This document shows positions 48,048 through 59,922 of a stretch of 64,000 nucleotides of DNA, piece by piece. A model generated the notes under the pieces. That model ran no database searches. It was not told the DNA's origin and worked only from the letters and a program-made list of their open reading frames with translations. The stretch's first letter is position 1, and every line of letters starts with the position of its first letter. Source of the DNA: Lantana camara (Eukaryota > Streptophyta > Magnoliopsida > Lamiales > Verbenaceae); NCBI GenBank assembly GCA_037501455.1, contig CM074865.1:51664501-51728500 (forward strand), written 5' to 3'. The translations under genes were made by a program, and so were the position numbers.

Positions 48048-51000
48048 AAACACCCCGGAGCGAAGGGTGCCACATCCCCCACACTAAGGTCTAACACGAG
48101 TGACGAAATGGAGGGTTCGCACCCGTATCAAACCATAGCGAACGGGAGACAAACAAAACACACACCCTCCCTAGACGGCCTAGACCCTTAAGAACTACGC
48201 AAATTAAAATCAGAGTAGCGGAAGCAATTCACGTAATAAGCCTAACTCCCAAGAACATTCATATATACGTATTCAAAAGGGGAGGGTCAAGTATTCAAGC
48301 TATCTAAACTGGATCATATACAAACTGTACAATGCCCATCGAGGCCAAAAGAATAACATAAATATCCATAACACATAATACATAATTCCAAAAGTGCAAA
48401 AATAAAACCACTACGATGCATGGGGACTCAAGATACACCACAAGTAAACCCAAAAGACACTTGCCGCCTAGCTTAACTCGGAGGTACCTGCAACTCAAAA
48501 GAAGGGGAGAAGGGGAAAAGAATAACGTGGGTTAGTCCTAGCGACTAGTGGGGGGTTAACTCACACACCCGATATATATATAGAGCAAAGCAATTACTCA
48601 AATCGAAAAGATCATTGAATCGAGAACGGTTTTTGCAAGCCTAAGTAATTCCCGTGATATAGATATACATAGGTGTAAAGAAAAGGGAAAAAAAGGCTAA
48701 ATGCCAAATCTCAAGTGTTAGGTATTTAGGAGCCCACTCTCGTTCCATAGATCAAGCAAACTAAACCAACTCGGCGAGTACGAGTCACACTTCCCAACTT
48801 CCATATACGAAGAACATAACAAAGCAAAACAAAACATAATCCATCCCCAAAACCGGTTGATAGAAGGGTTGACGGCCCAAGCTATCTATATACACATGAG
48901 ACAAGGTTTAATCACGACCTTGAAACCTTCGACGGTTACCTCCGCCGGCTCAAGAGAAACAGCCTTCCTCGATCCTCCCAAGGTTGGATGCGACTCTCAA
49001 GTGGAGGTGTTAATGGAAGAGCTCGGGGACCCCTTGGTCATCCTGAGATTACCATACCACACTCCGGGGCCCGAACATATCACGAAAATCATATACACGC
49101 ATATCACCAAGCTTATCTTTGAAAGCCACATCTCGCTTACACACACGCACTTGCACAAAGGTAATGTTTTCCAAACAAAAGCAAAAAATAGCTTATATAC
49201 TTATATAAACGTTTTCAAAGTCTTATAACAAATGGGCAAACCCTCAACATACGTATCATAGACTTGTTTACCATATATTATACATAATTGCATGCGAGGC
49301 TTCAAATCAAGTAGGGTTATAGGTCAATTATCTAAAAGAACAAAACCTCACCTTGTCAACGTGTGTAGTGTAGACAAAAGTGTAAACGGGACACCTACAG
49401 AGCAAGATCGTCCCCAACAGGAAGATCCTCTGGACAAGACAAACAACAAGGAATTCTCTTAGACTCAATATGAACCACATTGACGCTCGGTAGATGCAAA
49501 TGTATGTTCATGATGCAAATGATATGAAATAAATTCATCTTTAGATCATATAAGAGCAGTCAATGTATATAAGATCACATCCCATAAACAAGGGCAAAGA
49601 ATAAACCGAAAATTCACGAGGTCAAGCTTAACACATCATATACCAAGTTAATCAAGCATACGCATCATAAACGAGCTATGAAAAATCAACAAAAAGCAAC
49701 GAAACGACGAAAGAAACTACTCCCGGCCATCACCTATGAAGTGGACACGGCCCTGTCCAAAATACACAGGAATTGGACACGGCCGTGTCCGATTTAAATT
49801 AATTTAGGAGGCCAAAGTCGAGAGCTTGGCATGGCCATGTCAGGTTACAAGTGTTTTTGGACACGACCGTGTCCAACTTTCGGCCTGAAAAATTGTTTTG
49901 GCGTAGCAGTTCGAAAATGAAGGCAAAAACAGGGCATTTCTGTTCTTGGCCTTGGGGAATCTCTTAGGACATGAAAAGCACATATACCAAGCATGAAAAT
50001 GACACTAATTCACCATATAATCGAGCCATGCAAGGACCAGCAAGTTCAACTACCAAATTTGCAAGAATCAAAGCAAGAAAGGGAGGGAAAATATCAAGCT
50101 ATATCATCAAATTCTCAAGAACTCATTAATGGCCAATTAATTATATCTCAACTACCATGTAAGACTATGTAATAAATACTTAGAATTAACTCCTAGGAGC
50201 CATATATCATCACCCAACCTCAAGAAAATCAAGAAAGGAAGCAAGAATCAACAATTTCCTCCAACTTCTACTATTTCACATGCTAGCCAAATCTCATAAA
50301 TCCACCATGGCCATAAGCTCAAGAGCACATAAAAGAGAGAGGATAGAGTGAAGATCAACAATATAAACTTACCTTTCAAATTTGAGAAGCTAAGAATGTG
50401 ATTTAAGCTCAAAATCCTCAAAATGGCCAAAAGGGTTTTCTCTTCTCTTCCTTTCTCCTTGGAGCTAATCGATATCTTGTGGGAGAGAGGGAATGGATCG
50501 GTTCTCTTGGGGTTAAGGGCTGAGGTGAGTGTTAACCAAGGGCTAAGAGTCAAGGTTAAGGCTTGATTAAGTTTAAGTGGGACCCACAAAGCGTAGTTAG
50601 GTCAAAAGGTAGCTCTTATGCATAAGGGGCTCATTTCAGTTGAATTTCGAGGGTCTTAATAAACTTAGAAAAATGTGAGGTTTGTCCCATTGAACCCAAA
50701 TTGTCAAAATGAGTTCAACGGAAGTGGCGGAATTCGAATCCGAATTCCCGAGGTCAAGATACCCGACCCGGAACCCAAGGTGCGCTAAGTGCTCTGTAGC
50801 CTCCTGGAAAACGAACCAAAAAGGCAAGTAAAACAAATATCAAAGCATAAAAAGAGCATATAAACGAGTCTATAACTCACATAATTAGCACATATCAGAA
50901 ATTCACGAAAATCAAAATTAAATTCGGATCCAAAACGAGCAAGATACGAAGTAAGAACGTTCAAATTAAACAAATAAGCAAATGAGGTTCAAATAACTTC

Positions 51001-51104
51001 AATTACTCCACGTTATCGCTTAGATATCACATAATCACTTAAGTAAATAATTAAATTGCGCACCTAATAGGTTACCTGAAAGTCCGTTCAGTCGGGATGT
51101 TACA
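48048..51104 (-). repeat. D array, first LTR
   Basis: Starts AAACACCCCGGAGCG instead of TGTAACACCCC..., so the terminal TGT is lost at the junction with the A LTR. Subterminal motif variant CCACATCCCCCACAC at 48070-48084; TATA tract at 48572-48582; U3 palindromes at 49743-49874; ends GGGATGTTACA. Confidence 0.9.
49743..49874. promoter_or_regulatory. U3 palindromes, D type (first LTR)
   Basis: GGACACGGCCGTGTCC is perfect at 49775-49790. Variants lie at 49743-49758 (one mismatch), near 49826-49841 (TGGCATGGCCATGTCA) and at 49859-49874 (ACGACCGT centre). They sit where E1 has its 82-bp array, with different sequence. Confidence 0.72.
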
Positions 51105-51125
51105 AACCTCCCTCCTTCGAAAGGA
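51105..51125 (-). other. D1 polypurine tract
   Basis: Complement of AAGGAGGGAGGTT directly after the LTR end, the same as in E1 and D2. Confidence 0.8.
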
Positions 51126-51132
51126 CCTGTCC

Positions 51133-52597
51133 TCAGGTCCGAGGCGAGGTCTTGAAAAGCTCTGGATACAACTATTTCATCTTATCCTCGGTCTCCCAAG
51201 TGGCTTCCTCGGATTCCTGATCCCGCCACAAGACCTTCACAAGAGGGATGTGCCGGTTTCTCAACTCCTGCATCTTCCGGTCTAACACTTTAACTGGATA
51301 CTTCTTAAAAGTCAAATCCGGCTCTAACTGAACCTTCTCAACTGGTAGAATAAAAGACTCATCGGGATAATGCTTCCGAAGTTGCGAGATATGAAACACA
51401 TTGTGAATCCCGGTCAAGCTCGGTGGTAACTCAAGTCTGTAAGCTAGTTCCCCAACTCGATCGAGGATCTCAAAGGGGCCCAAGTATCTAGGGTTAAGCT
51501 TCCCGCCTTTACCGATCCGAGCATACCCTTTTCTAGGAGATGCCTTTAAAAAGACCTTATCTCCTTTCTCAAATTCCAAAGGTCGTCTTCTCTTATCTGC
51601 ATAACTTTTCTGTCGGTCTTGAGCCACTTTCAACCTCTGTGGAGTTACCTTGACCCTGTCAATGGTATCTTGAATTTCCTTAGGTTTCTTAGCTCTTTCG
51701 AGCTTTCCATCTTTTGTCCATCTCCACTCGTCAATATCCCAAAAGAGAGGCGATCAACATTTCCTTCCATACAAAGCCTCATACGGTGCCATACCAATTG
51801 AAGACTGAAAACTATTATTATAGGCATACTCAATCAAATCCAACTGCTCATCCCACGAATCCTGATAGTCCAAGGCAAAAGCACGAAGCATGTCGTCGAG
51901 ATACCTTATCAACCTTTCGGATCGACCATCCGTCTGTGGGTGAAAAGTAGTACTAAATCGAAGCTTCGTTCCTAAACAATCCTACAATTCTTGCCGAAAG
52001 CTTGATGTGAAACGAGGATCCCTATCTGAACCGATACTGACCGGGGTACCGCAACCTAACAATCTCTTTTCGATACATCCGGGCCAACTTAGGCACATTA
52101 TCGGACATCTTTACCTTAAGGAAATGGTCAGACTTCGTCAACCGATCAACAATGACCCATATTCCATCAAAACCTCCTTTGGTTCTAGGCAAGCCGGACA
52201 CAAAGTCCATTGTCAGTTGCTCCCATTTCCATTCGGGAATTGGAAGTGGTTGGAGAGTTCCTCTCGGTTTTTGGTGCACTGTTTCCACCACTTGGCATGT
52301 TTGACACCTTTTGACAAAATTAGCAACGTCCCTTTTCATGCCGTTCCACCAATACAAAGTCCTTAAATCCTTATACATCTTGGTGGTACCGGGGTGTACT
52401 GATTAAGCTGATCTATGAGCCTCTTCAAGTACAAACTGCTTAAGTTATCCCGGAACACAAACCCGAGCCTTAAATCGAAAAAACCCTGACTCATCAAACC
52501 CAAACTTAGTTTCAGGGTCAATCCTTCACTTAACCACCAATTTCCGAATTTTAGGATCCATAGATTGGGCTTCTATCAATCTCTACTTCAAGACCGG
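51133..52597 (-). pseudogene. D1 integrase with chromodomain-like tail
   Basis: The tail ends at a natural TGA (51133-51135) and includes VKVLDRKMQELRNR and EATWETEDKM, with an extra stop (TAG at 51172-51174). The core has a stop in the GRKC block (about 51753), one in QEL.DCLG (about 51987), and a frameshift near 52050 (a base missing relative to E1 in the 'ggtaccgcaacc' stretch). The zinc finger SVHPGTTKMYKDL, KRCQTCQVVE keeps both cysteines but has a stop just before it. All of these recur at the same sites in D2. Confidence 0.85.
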
Positions 52598-54657
52598 CTA
52601 AATCGAAATATTAGCCAAACGAACCTCCGAAACCAAAACCATAGGACCCTGTCCACTAGAACCTGCTTCCAAACCAGAAACACTACCCTTCCTACTCAAG
52701 GCATTCGCTAGCACATTAGCTTTACCCGGTTGGTATTGAATCTTACAGTCATAATCCTCAAGTAACTCCATCCATCGTCTCTGTCTCACATTAAAATCTT
52801 TCTGAGTAAACAGATACTTGAGACTCTGGCGATCGGTAAACACTTCAAAAGTAACCCCATAAAGATAATGGCGCCATTTCATTAGAGCGAACACCACTGC
52901 AGCGAGTTCCAAATCATGAGTGGGATAGTTCTTCTCGTGATCCTTTAACTTCCTTGAGGCGTAGGCTACAACTTTATCATTCTGCATAAGCACACAGCCG
53001 AGACCTTCCTTTAATGCATCGGTGTAAACTGAGTAGCTTTCGGAACCCTCGGGTAGGGTTAAAACTGGTGCAGTAGTCAATCTCTCCATAAAAGTTTGGA
53101 AACTCTCCTCACACGCCTCATCCCACTCGAATTTAAACTCTTTCTTGGTTAACCGGGTCAACGGGGTGGCAATCTTCGAGAAATCTTTTACAAAGCGCCT
53201 GTAATACCCTGCTAACCCGAGAAAACTTCTCACCTCCGAGGCATTCTTTGGTTGCTTCCAAAGCATAACCATCTCAATCTTCGCCGGATCCACCTCTATA
53301 CCATTTCCTGAAATGAAGTGACCTAAAAAGGAAACTCGCTCTAACCAGAACTCGCACTTACTGAACTTAGCGAACAGCCGATGTTCTCGAAGTGTAGACA
53401 AGACAATGCTCAAATGCCGCGCATGCTCTTCCTCGGACCTCGAATACACTAGAATCTCATCTATAAAGATGACCACGAATTTATCGAGGTAAGGCCGGAA
53501 TATTCGGTGCATCATATCCATAAACGCGGCTGGAGCATTAGTAAGGCAAAAAGGCATGACCACAAACTCGAAATGCCCATATCTCGTGTTGAAACCCGTC
53601 TTCGGTATATCTTCCTCCCGGATACTCAACTGATAGTACCCTTGTCTGAGATCCAACTTAGAATAAACACTTGAACCTTGAATGAGATCGAATAACTCTT
53701 CAATATGAGGGAGCCGGTATTTGTTCTTAACCGTTAACCGGTTCAGCTCACGGTAGTCAATACACATTCGAAAAGTCCTATCTTTCTTGTTTACAAACAG
53801 GACCAGAGCACCCCACGGAGAAGTGCTCGGGCGAATGTTACCACACTCTAAGAGCTTATCCAGTTGCATCTTCAGCTCGTTCAACTCAGCTGGAGCCATC
53901 CTATAGGGAGACTTAGCATAAGGTTCAGCTCCGGGATAGAGATCTATTACAAACTCAACATCCCGATCCGGAGGTAAGGACCCCAAATTCTCGGGAAACA
54001 CATCAGGGAATTCTTTCACGATCTCCGTCTCTTCGAGCTTGGCCTGATCCTTCGGCTTATTCAAAAGATAGGCCATATAGCCAGTCGCACCGTCCCGGAA
54101 CCATCTACTTGCTTCCATAAAGGAAATAAATAGGCAGGTCTTCAACCTCTGACCCGAAAATACCGTAGAACCCAAAGTCACCTTCTTAGCAAAATAATCC
54201 ATCTCCACCCGGTGTCGAGACAACCAATCCATGCCCAAAATTACCCCATATTTCTTGATAGGCATCTTGATCAAATCTGTCGGATACTCTTGATCTTCCA
54301 CAACCACCGGACAACCCCGAAAAACACAATTCGTAACCAAAGTACCACCAAGAGGAGAAGTAAGAACAAAAGAATCATCTAAGCAGGGAACAGGCAAGAA
54401 AAGAGTAGCGACAAGCCGGGAAGCAATAAATGAATGCGGCAATGGAATGCCATGTATGTGGATAGTACCTTCAACAACGGCGTTAGCATCCACTTCTACA
54501 TTCTCTTGCTCGCCCTCCAAAGCATAAGCCCTCGCTTGGATAGGTGCTCTCGGAGGCATCACATTCAGAGGGCGAGGAGCTCGAGGCTGAGGGCCTCTCA
54601 TCTGAGGACAAGTACTAATCAAATGGCCGGGCTCTCCACATTTATAGCACCTCTTGA
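52598..54657 (-). pseudogene. D1 zinc knuckle, protease, reverse transcriptase, RNase H
   Basis: Long open frame. After the CYKCGEPGH knuckle the protease region reads [12 protein letters not shown]: an in-frame 24-nt deletion relative to D2 has removed the catalytic Asp motif. RT follows: [51 protein letters not shown], then FIDEILVYS, where the second catalytic Asp has become Glu. RNase H is complete in outline ([50 protein letters not shown]), but a catalytic Asp near the end is Asn. The frame ends at a TAG (52598-52600) shared with D2. Although open for 674 codons, it could not give active enzymes. Confidence 0.88.
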
Positions 54658-55160
54658 ACCGTTCGATTCCCTTCTCTCAATTCCGAGAATTACTGAAGTC
54701 TTCTTTCCCGTGCACTAGGTGGAATGTACTTGTGACGAAATTCCGTGACAAAGCTTTCCCAATTGAATTCTTCACCTATTCTTTCGAAACGAGCTCTCAT
54801 GGCCTTTAACCAATTGGATGCAGGACCTTGAACAAACCGTGCTCTATAAACGGCTCTCTCATAAGAAAGAGCGGGGTAAATTTCCCAAATCCCCGAAATC
54901 TCTAATAACCACTCTTCTGCTTGGATCTTATCGCCTCCATACCATTTCGGTGGATTGTTGTTTCTGAATTCCCTGAAAGCCGGAGTAACTTGTCCCTCTA
55001 GTCCTTCCCCATGAGGGTGATTTCTCTGATTTTGCTGAAGTTGGTTAAGGAGAACTTGCACGATATTCTCAGCATTTAATGTTGGAGGTGGTGGTGCTTG
55101 TGGAGGTGGTTGATTAAGGTCAGGAGTTTGCTCCCTGTCTACTCTCCTTCTTGGAGGCAT
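54658..55160 (-). pseudogene. D1 gag N-terminal part, truncated
   Basis: MPPRRRVD start at 55158-55160, then PPPQAPPPP, NPPKWYGGDKIQAEEWL and FVTEFRHKYIPPSARERR, ending at TAA 54690-54692. Just beyond, a 414-bp deletion (TTCAAC microhomology, about 54653) joins gag to the zinc knuckle and removes the gag C-terminus and the first knuckle found in D2. Confidence 0.83.
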
Positions 55161-55348
55161 CCTGTAATTCACAATTCAAGAAAATATCGATGCATGTGGT
55201 TCAGTTCATGATCATGAAATCAATTATCATGAAATTACATCAATTAAGTCACAGAATTATGTAAATGAATACAAATAATCACATACTCCTAAACCGAATG
55301 ACCTACACAAACTCAACACGACTCCAGAGCTCCAGTTTTGCAACCGAA

Positions 55349-55361
55349 AGCTCTGATACCA
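55349..55361 (-). other. D1 primer-binding site
   Basis: AGCTCTGATACCA, sense TGGTATCAGAGCT, 8 bp from the LTR start at 55370. Confidence 0.83.
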
Positions 55362-55369
55362 CGCAAAGA

Positions 55370-58300
55370 TGTAACACCCCTGAGCAAAGGGTGCCACATC
55401 CCCTGCACTAAGGTCTAACACGAGTGACGAAATAGAGGGTTCGCACCCGTATCAAACCATAGCGAACGGGGGACAAACAAAACACACACCATCGCTAGGC
55501 GGCCTAGACCCTCAAGAACTGCGCAAATTAAAATCAGAGTAGCGGAAGCAATTCAAGTAATAAGCCTAACTCCTAAGAACATTCTTATATACGCATTCAA
55601 AATGGGAGGGTCAAGTATTCAAGCTATCTAAACTGGATCATATACAAACTGTACAATGCCCATCGAGGCCAAACGAATAACATAAATATCCATAACACAT
55701 AATACATAACTCCAAAAGTGCGGAAATAAAACCACTACGATGCATGGGGACTCAAGCTACACCACATGTAAACCCAAAAGACACTTGCCGCCTAGCTTGA
55801 CTCGGAGGTACCTGCTACTCAAAAGAAGGGGAAAAGGGGAAAAGAACAACAATGGTTAGTCCTAGCGACTAGTGAGGGGGTTAACTCACACACCCGATAT
55901 ATATATAGAGAGCAAAGCAATTACTCAAATCGAAAAGATCTTTGAATCGCGAGTGGTTTTTGCAAGCCAAAGTAATTCCCATGATATTGATATACATAGG
56001 TGTAAAGAAAAGGGAAAAAAAAGGCTAAATGCCAAATCTCAAGTTTTAGGTATTTAGGAGTCCACTCTCGTTCCATAGATCACGCAAACTAAACCAACTC
56101 GGCGAGTACAAGTCACGTTTCCCAACTTCCATATACGAAGAACATAACAAAGCAAAACAAAACATAATCCATCCCCAACACCGGTTGATAGAAGGGTTGA
56201 CGGCCCAAGCTATGCATATACACACGAGACAAGGTTTAATCACGACCTTGAAACCTTTGACGGTTACCTCCGCCGGCTCAAGAGAAACACCCTTCCTCGA
56301 TCCTCCCAAAGTTGGATGCGACTCTCAAATGGAGGTGTTAATGGAAGAGCTCGGGGACCCCTTGGTCGTCCTGAGATTACCATACCACACTCCGGGGCCC
56401 GAACATATCACGAAAATCATATACACGCATATCACCAAGCTTATCTTTGAAAGCCACATCTCGCTTACACACACGCACTTGCACAAAGCTAATGTTTTCC
56501 AAAAAATAGCTTATATACTTATATAAACTTTTTCAAAGTCTTATAACAAATGGGCAAACCCTCAACATACGTATCATAGACTTGTTTACCATATATTATA
56601 CATAATTGTATGCGAGGCTTCAAATCAAGTAGGGTTATAGGTCAATTATCTAAAAGAACAAAACCTCACCTTGTCAACGTGTGTAGTGTAGACAAAAGTG
56701 TAAACGGGACACCTACAGAGCAAGCTCGTCCCCAACAGGAAGATCCTCAGAACAAGACAAACAACAAGGAATTCTCTTAGACTCAATATGAACCACATTG
56801 ACGCTCGGTAGAGTCAAATGTATGTTCATGATGCAAATGATATGAAATAAATTCATCTTTAGATCATATAAGAGCAGTCAATGTATAGAAGATCACATCC
56901 CATAAACAAGGGCAAAGAATAAACCGAAAATTCACGAGGTCAAGCATAACACATCATATAACAAGTTAGTCAAGCATACGCATCATAAACGAGCTATGAA
57001 AGATCAACAAAAAGCAACGAAACGACGAAAGAAACTACTCCCGGCCATCACCTATGAAGTGGACACGGCCTTGTCCAAAATACACAGGAATTGCACACGG
57101 CCGTGTCCGATTTAAATTAATTCAGGAGCCCAAAGTCGAGAGCTTGGCATGGCCATGTCAGGTTAAAAGTGTTTTTGGACACGGCCGTGTCCAACGTTCG
57201 GCCTGAAAAATTGTTTTGGCGTAGCAGTTCGAAAATGAAGGCAAAAACAGGGCATTTCGGTTCTTGGCCTTGGGGAGTCTCTTAGGACATGAAAAGCACA
57301 TATACCAAGCATGAAAATGACACTAATTCACCATATAATCGAGCCATGCAAGGACCAGCAAGTTCAGCTGCAAAATTTGCAGGAATCAAAGCAAGAAAGG
57401 GAGGGAAAATATCAAGCTATATCATCAAATTCTCAAGATCTCATTAATGGCCAATTAATTATATCTCAACTACCATGTAAGACTATGTAATAAATACTTA
57501 GAATTAAGTCCTAGGAGCCATATATCATCACCCAACCTCAAGAAAATCAAGAAAGGAAGCAAGAATCAACAATTTCCTCCAACTTCTACTATTTCACATG
57601 CTAGCCAAATCTCATAAATCCACCATCGCCATAAGCTCAAGAGCAAATAAAAGAGAGAGGATAGAGTGAAGATCAACAATATAAACTTACCTTTCAAATT
57701 TGAGAAGCTAAGGATGTGATTTAAGCTCAAAATCATCAAAATGGCCAAAAGGGTTTTCTCTTCTCTTCCTTTCTCCTTGGAGCTAATCGATATCTTGTGG
57801 GAGAGAGGGAATGGATCGGTTCTCTTGGGGTTAAGGGCTGAGGTGAGTGTTAACCAATGGCTAAAAGTCAAGGTTAAGGCTTGATTAAGTTTAAGTGGGA
57901 CCCACAAAGCGTAGTTAGGTCAAAAGGTAGCTCTTATGCTTAAGGGGCCCATTTCAGTTGAATTTCGAGGGTCTTAATAAACTTAGAAAAATGTGAGGTT
58001 TGTCCCATTGAACCCAAATTGTCAAAATGAGTTCAACGGAAGTGACGGAATTCGAATCCGAATTCCCGAGGTCAAGATACGCGACCCGGAACCCAAGGTG
58101 CGCTAAGTGCTCTGTAGCCTCCTGGAAAACGAACCAAAAAGGCAAGTAAAACAAATACCAAAGCATAAAAAGAGCATATAAACGAGTCCATAGCTCACAT
58201 AATTAGCACATATCAGAAATTTACGAAAATCAAAATTAAATTCGGATCCAAAACGAGCAAGATACGAAGTAAGAACGTTAAACGTTCAAATTAAACAAAT

Positions 58301-58429
58301 AAGCAAATGAGGTTCAAATAACTTCAATTACTCCATGTTATCGCTTAGATATCACATAATCACTTAAGTAAATAATTAAATTGCGCACCTAATAGGTTAC
58401 CTGAAAGTCCGTTCAGTCGGGATGTTACA
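55370..58429 (-). repeat. D array, middle LTR (shared by both units)
   Basis: 3060 bp, TGTAACACCCC...GATGTTACA. It is the 5' LTR of D1 and the 3' LTR of D2 at once. Subterminal motif variant CCACATCCCCTGCAC at 55394-55408, shared with the third LTR; TATA at 55897-55907; palindromes at 57061-57076, 57093-57108 and 57177-57192 (GGACACGGCCGTGTCC, perfect). Confidence 0.92.
57061..57192. promoter_or_regulatory. U3 palindromes, D type (middle LTR)
   Basis: GGACACGGCCTTGTCC (57061-57076), GCACACGGCCGTGTCC (57093-57108) and GGACACGGCCGTGTCC (57177-57192, perfect). Compared with the first LTR, the damaged and intact sites differ, so the two arrays have mutated independently. Confidence 0.72.
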
Positions 58430-58450
58430 AACCTCCCTCCTTCAAAAGGA
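58430..58450 (-). other. D2 polypurine tract
   Basis: Complement of AAGGAGGGAGGTT next to the middle LTR, identical to D1. Confidence 0.8.
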
Positions 58451-58457
58451 CCTGTCC

Positions 58458-59922
58458 TCAGGTCCGAGGCGAGGTCTTGAAAAGCTCCGGATACAACTAT
58501 TTCATCTTATCCTCGGTCTCCCAAGTGGCTTCCTCGGATTCCTGATCCCGCCACAAGAGCTTCACAAGAGGGATGTGCCGGTTTCTCGACTCCTGCATCT
58601 TCCGGTCTAACACTTTAACTGGATACTTCTTAAAAGTCAAATCCGGCTCTAACTGAACCTTATCAACTGGTAGAATAAAAGACTCATCGGGATAATGCTT
58701 CCGAAGTTGCGAGATATGAAACACATTGTGAATCCCGGTCAAGCTCGGTGGTAACTCAAGTCTGTAAGCTAGTTCCCCAACTCGATCGAGGATCTCAAAG
58801 GGGCCCAAGTATCTAGGGTTAAGCTTCCCGCCTTTACCGATCCGAGCATACCCTTTTCTAGGAGATGCCTTTAAAAAGACCTTATCTCCTTTCTCAAATT
58901 CCAAAGGTCGTCTTCTCTTATCTGCATAACTTTTCTGTCGGTCTTGAGCCACTTTCAACCTCTGTGGAGTTACCTTGACCCTGTCAATGGTATCTTGAAT
59001 TTCCTTAGGTTTCTTAGCTCTTTCGAGCTTTCCATCTTTTGTCCATCTCCACTCGTCAATATCCCAAAAGAGAGGCGATCAACATTTCCTTCCATACAAA
59101 GCCTCATACGGTGCCATACCAATTGAAGACTGAAAACTGTTATTATAGGCATACTCAATCAAATCCAACTGCTCATCCTACGAATCCTGATAGTCCAAGG
59201 CACAAGCACGAAGCATGTCGTCGAGATACCTTATCAACCTTTCGGATCGACCATCCGTCTGTGGGTGAAAAGTAGTACTAAATCGAAGCTTCGTTCCCAA
59301 ACAATCCTACAATTCTTGTCGAAAGCTTGATGTGAACCGAGGATCCCTATCTGAACCGATACTGACCGGGGTACCGCAACCTAACAATCTCTTTTCGATA
59401 CATCCGGGCCAACTTAGGCACATTATCGGACATCTTTACCTTAAGGAAATGGTCAGACTTCGTCAACCGATCAACAATGACCCATATTCCATCAAAACCT
59501 CCTTTGGTTCTAGGCAAGCCGGACACAAAGTCCATTGTCAGTTGCTCCCATTTCCATTCGGGAATTGGAAGTGGTTGGAGAGTTCCTCTCGGTTTTTGGT
59601 GCACTGTTTCCACCACTTGGCATGTTTGACACCTTTTGACAAAATTAGCAACGTCCCTTTTCATGCCGTTCCACCAATATAAAGTCCTTAAATCCTTATA
59701 CATCTTGGTGGTACCGGGGTGTACTGATTAAGCTGATCTATGAGCCTCTTCAAGTACCAACTGCTTAAGTTATCCCGGAACACAAACCCGAGCCTTAAAT
59801 CGAAAAAACCCTGACTCATCAAACCCAAACTTAGTTTCAGGGTCAATCCTTGACTTAACCACCAATTTCTGAATCTTAGGATCCATAGATTGGGCTTCTA
59901 TCAATCTCTGCTTCAAGACCGG
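58458..59922 (-). pseudogene. D2 integrase with chromodomain-like tail
   Basis: Same length and same lesions as the D1 copy: a stop before the last codons (58497), stops in the core (about 59080 and 59312), the one-base frameshift near 59380, and stops around the zinc finger (59729 and 59770 region). It has its own extra stop in the DS.DEQ segment (about 59178), where D1 has tryptophan. Natural TGA at 58458-58460. Some tail residues also differ (RKMQES, LVKLLW). Confidence 0.85.

Noticed and set aside
50248..50589. 113-codon frames at 50248-50589 and 57566-57907 conserved between D LTRs
   Set aside because: Conserved only because the LTRs are recent copies; no domain, and substitutions do not favour synonymous sites as far as I can see by eye.
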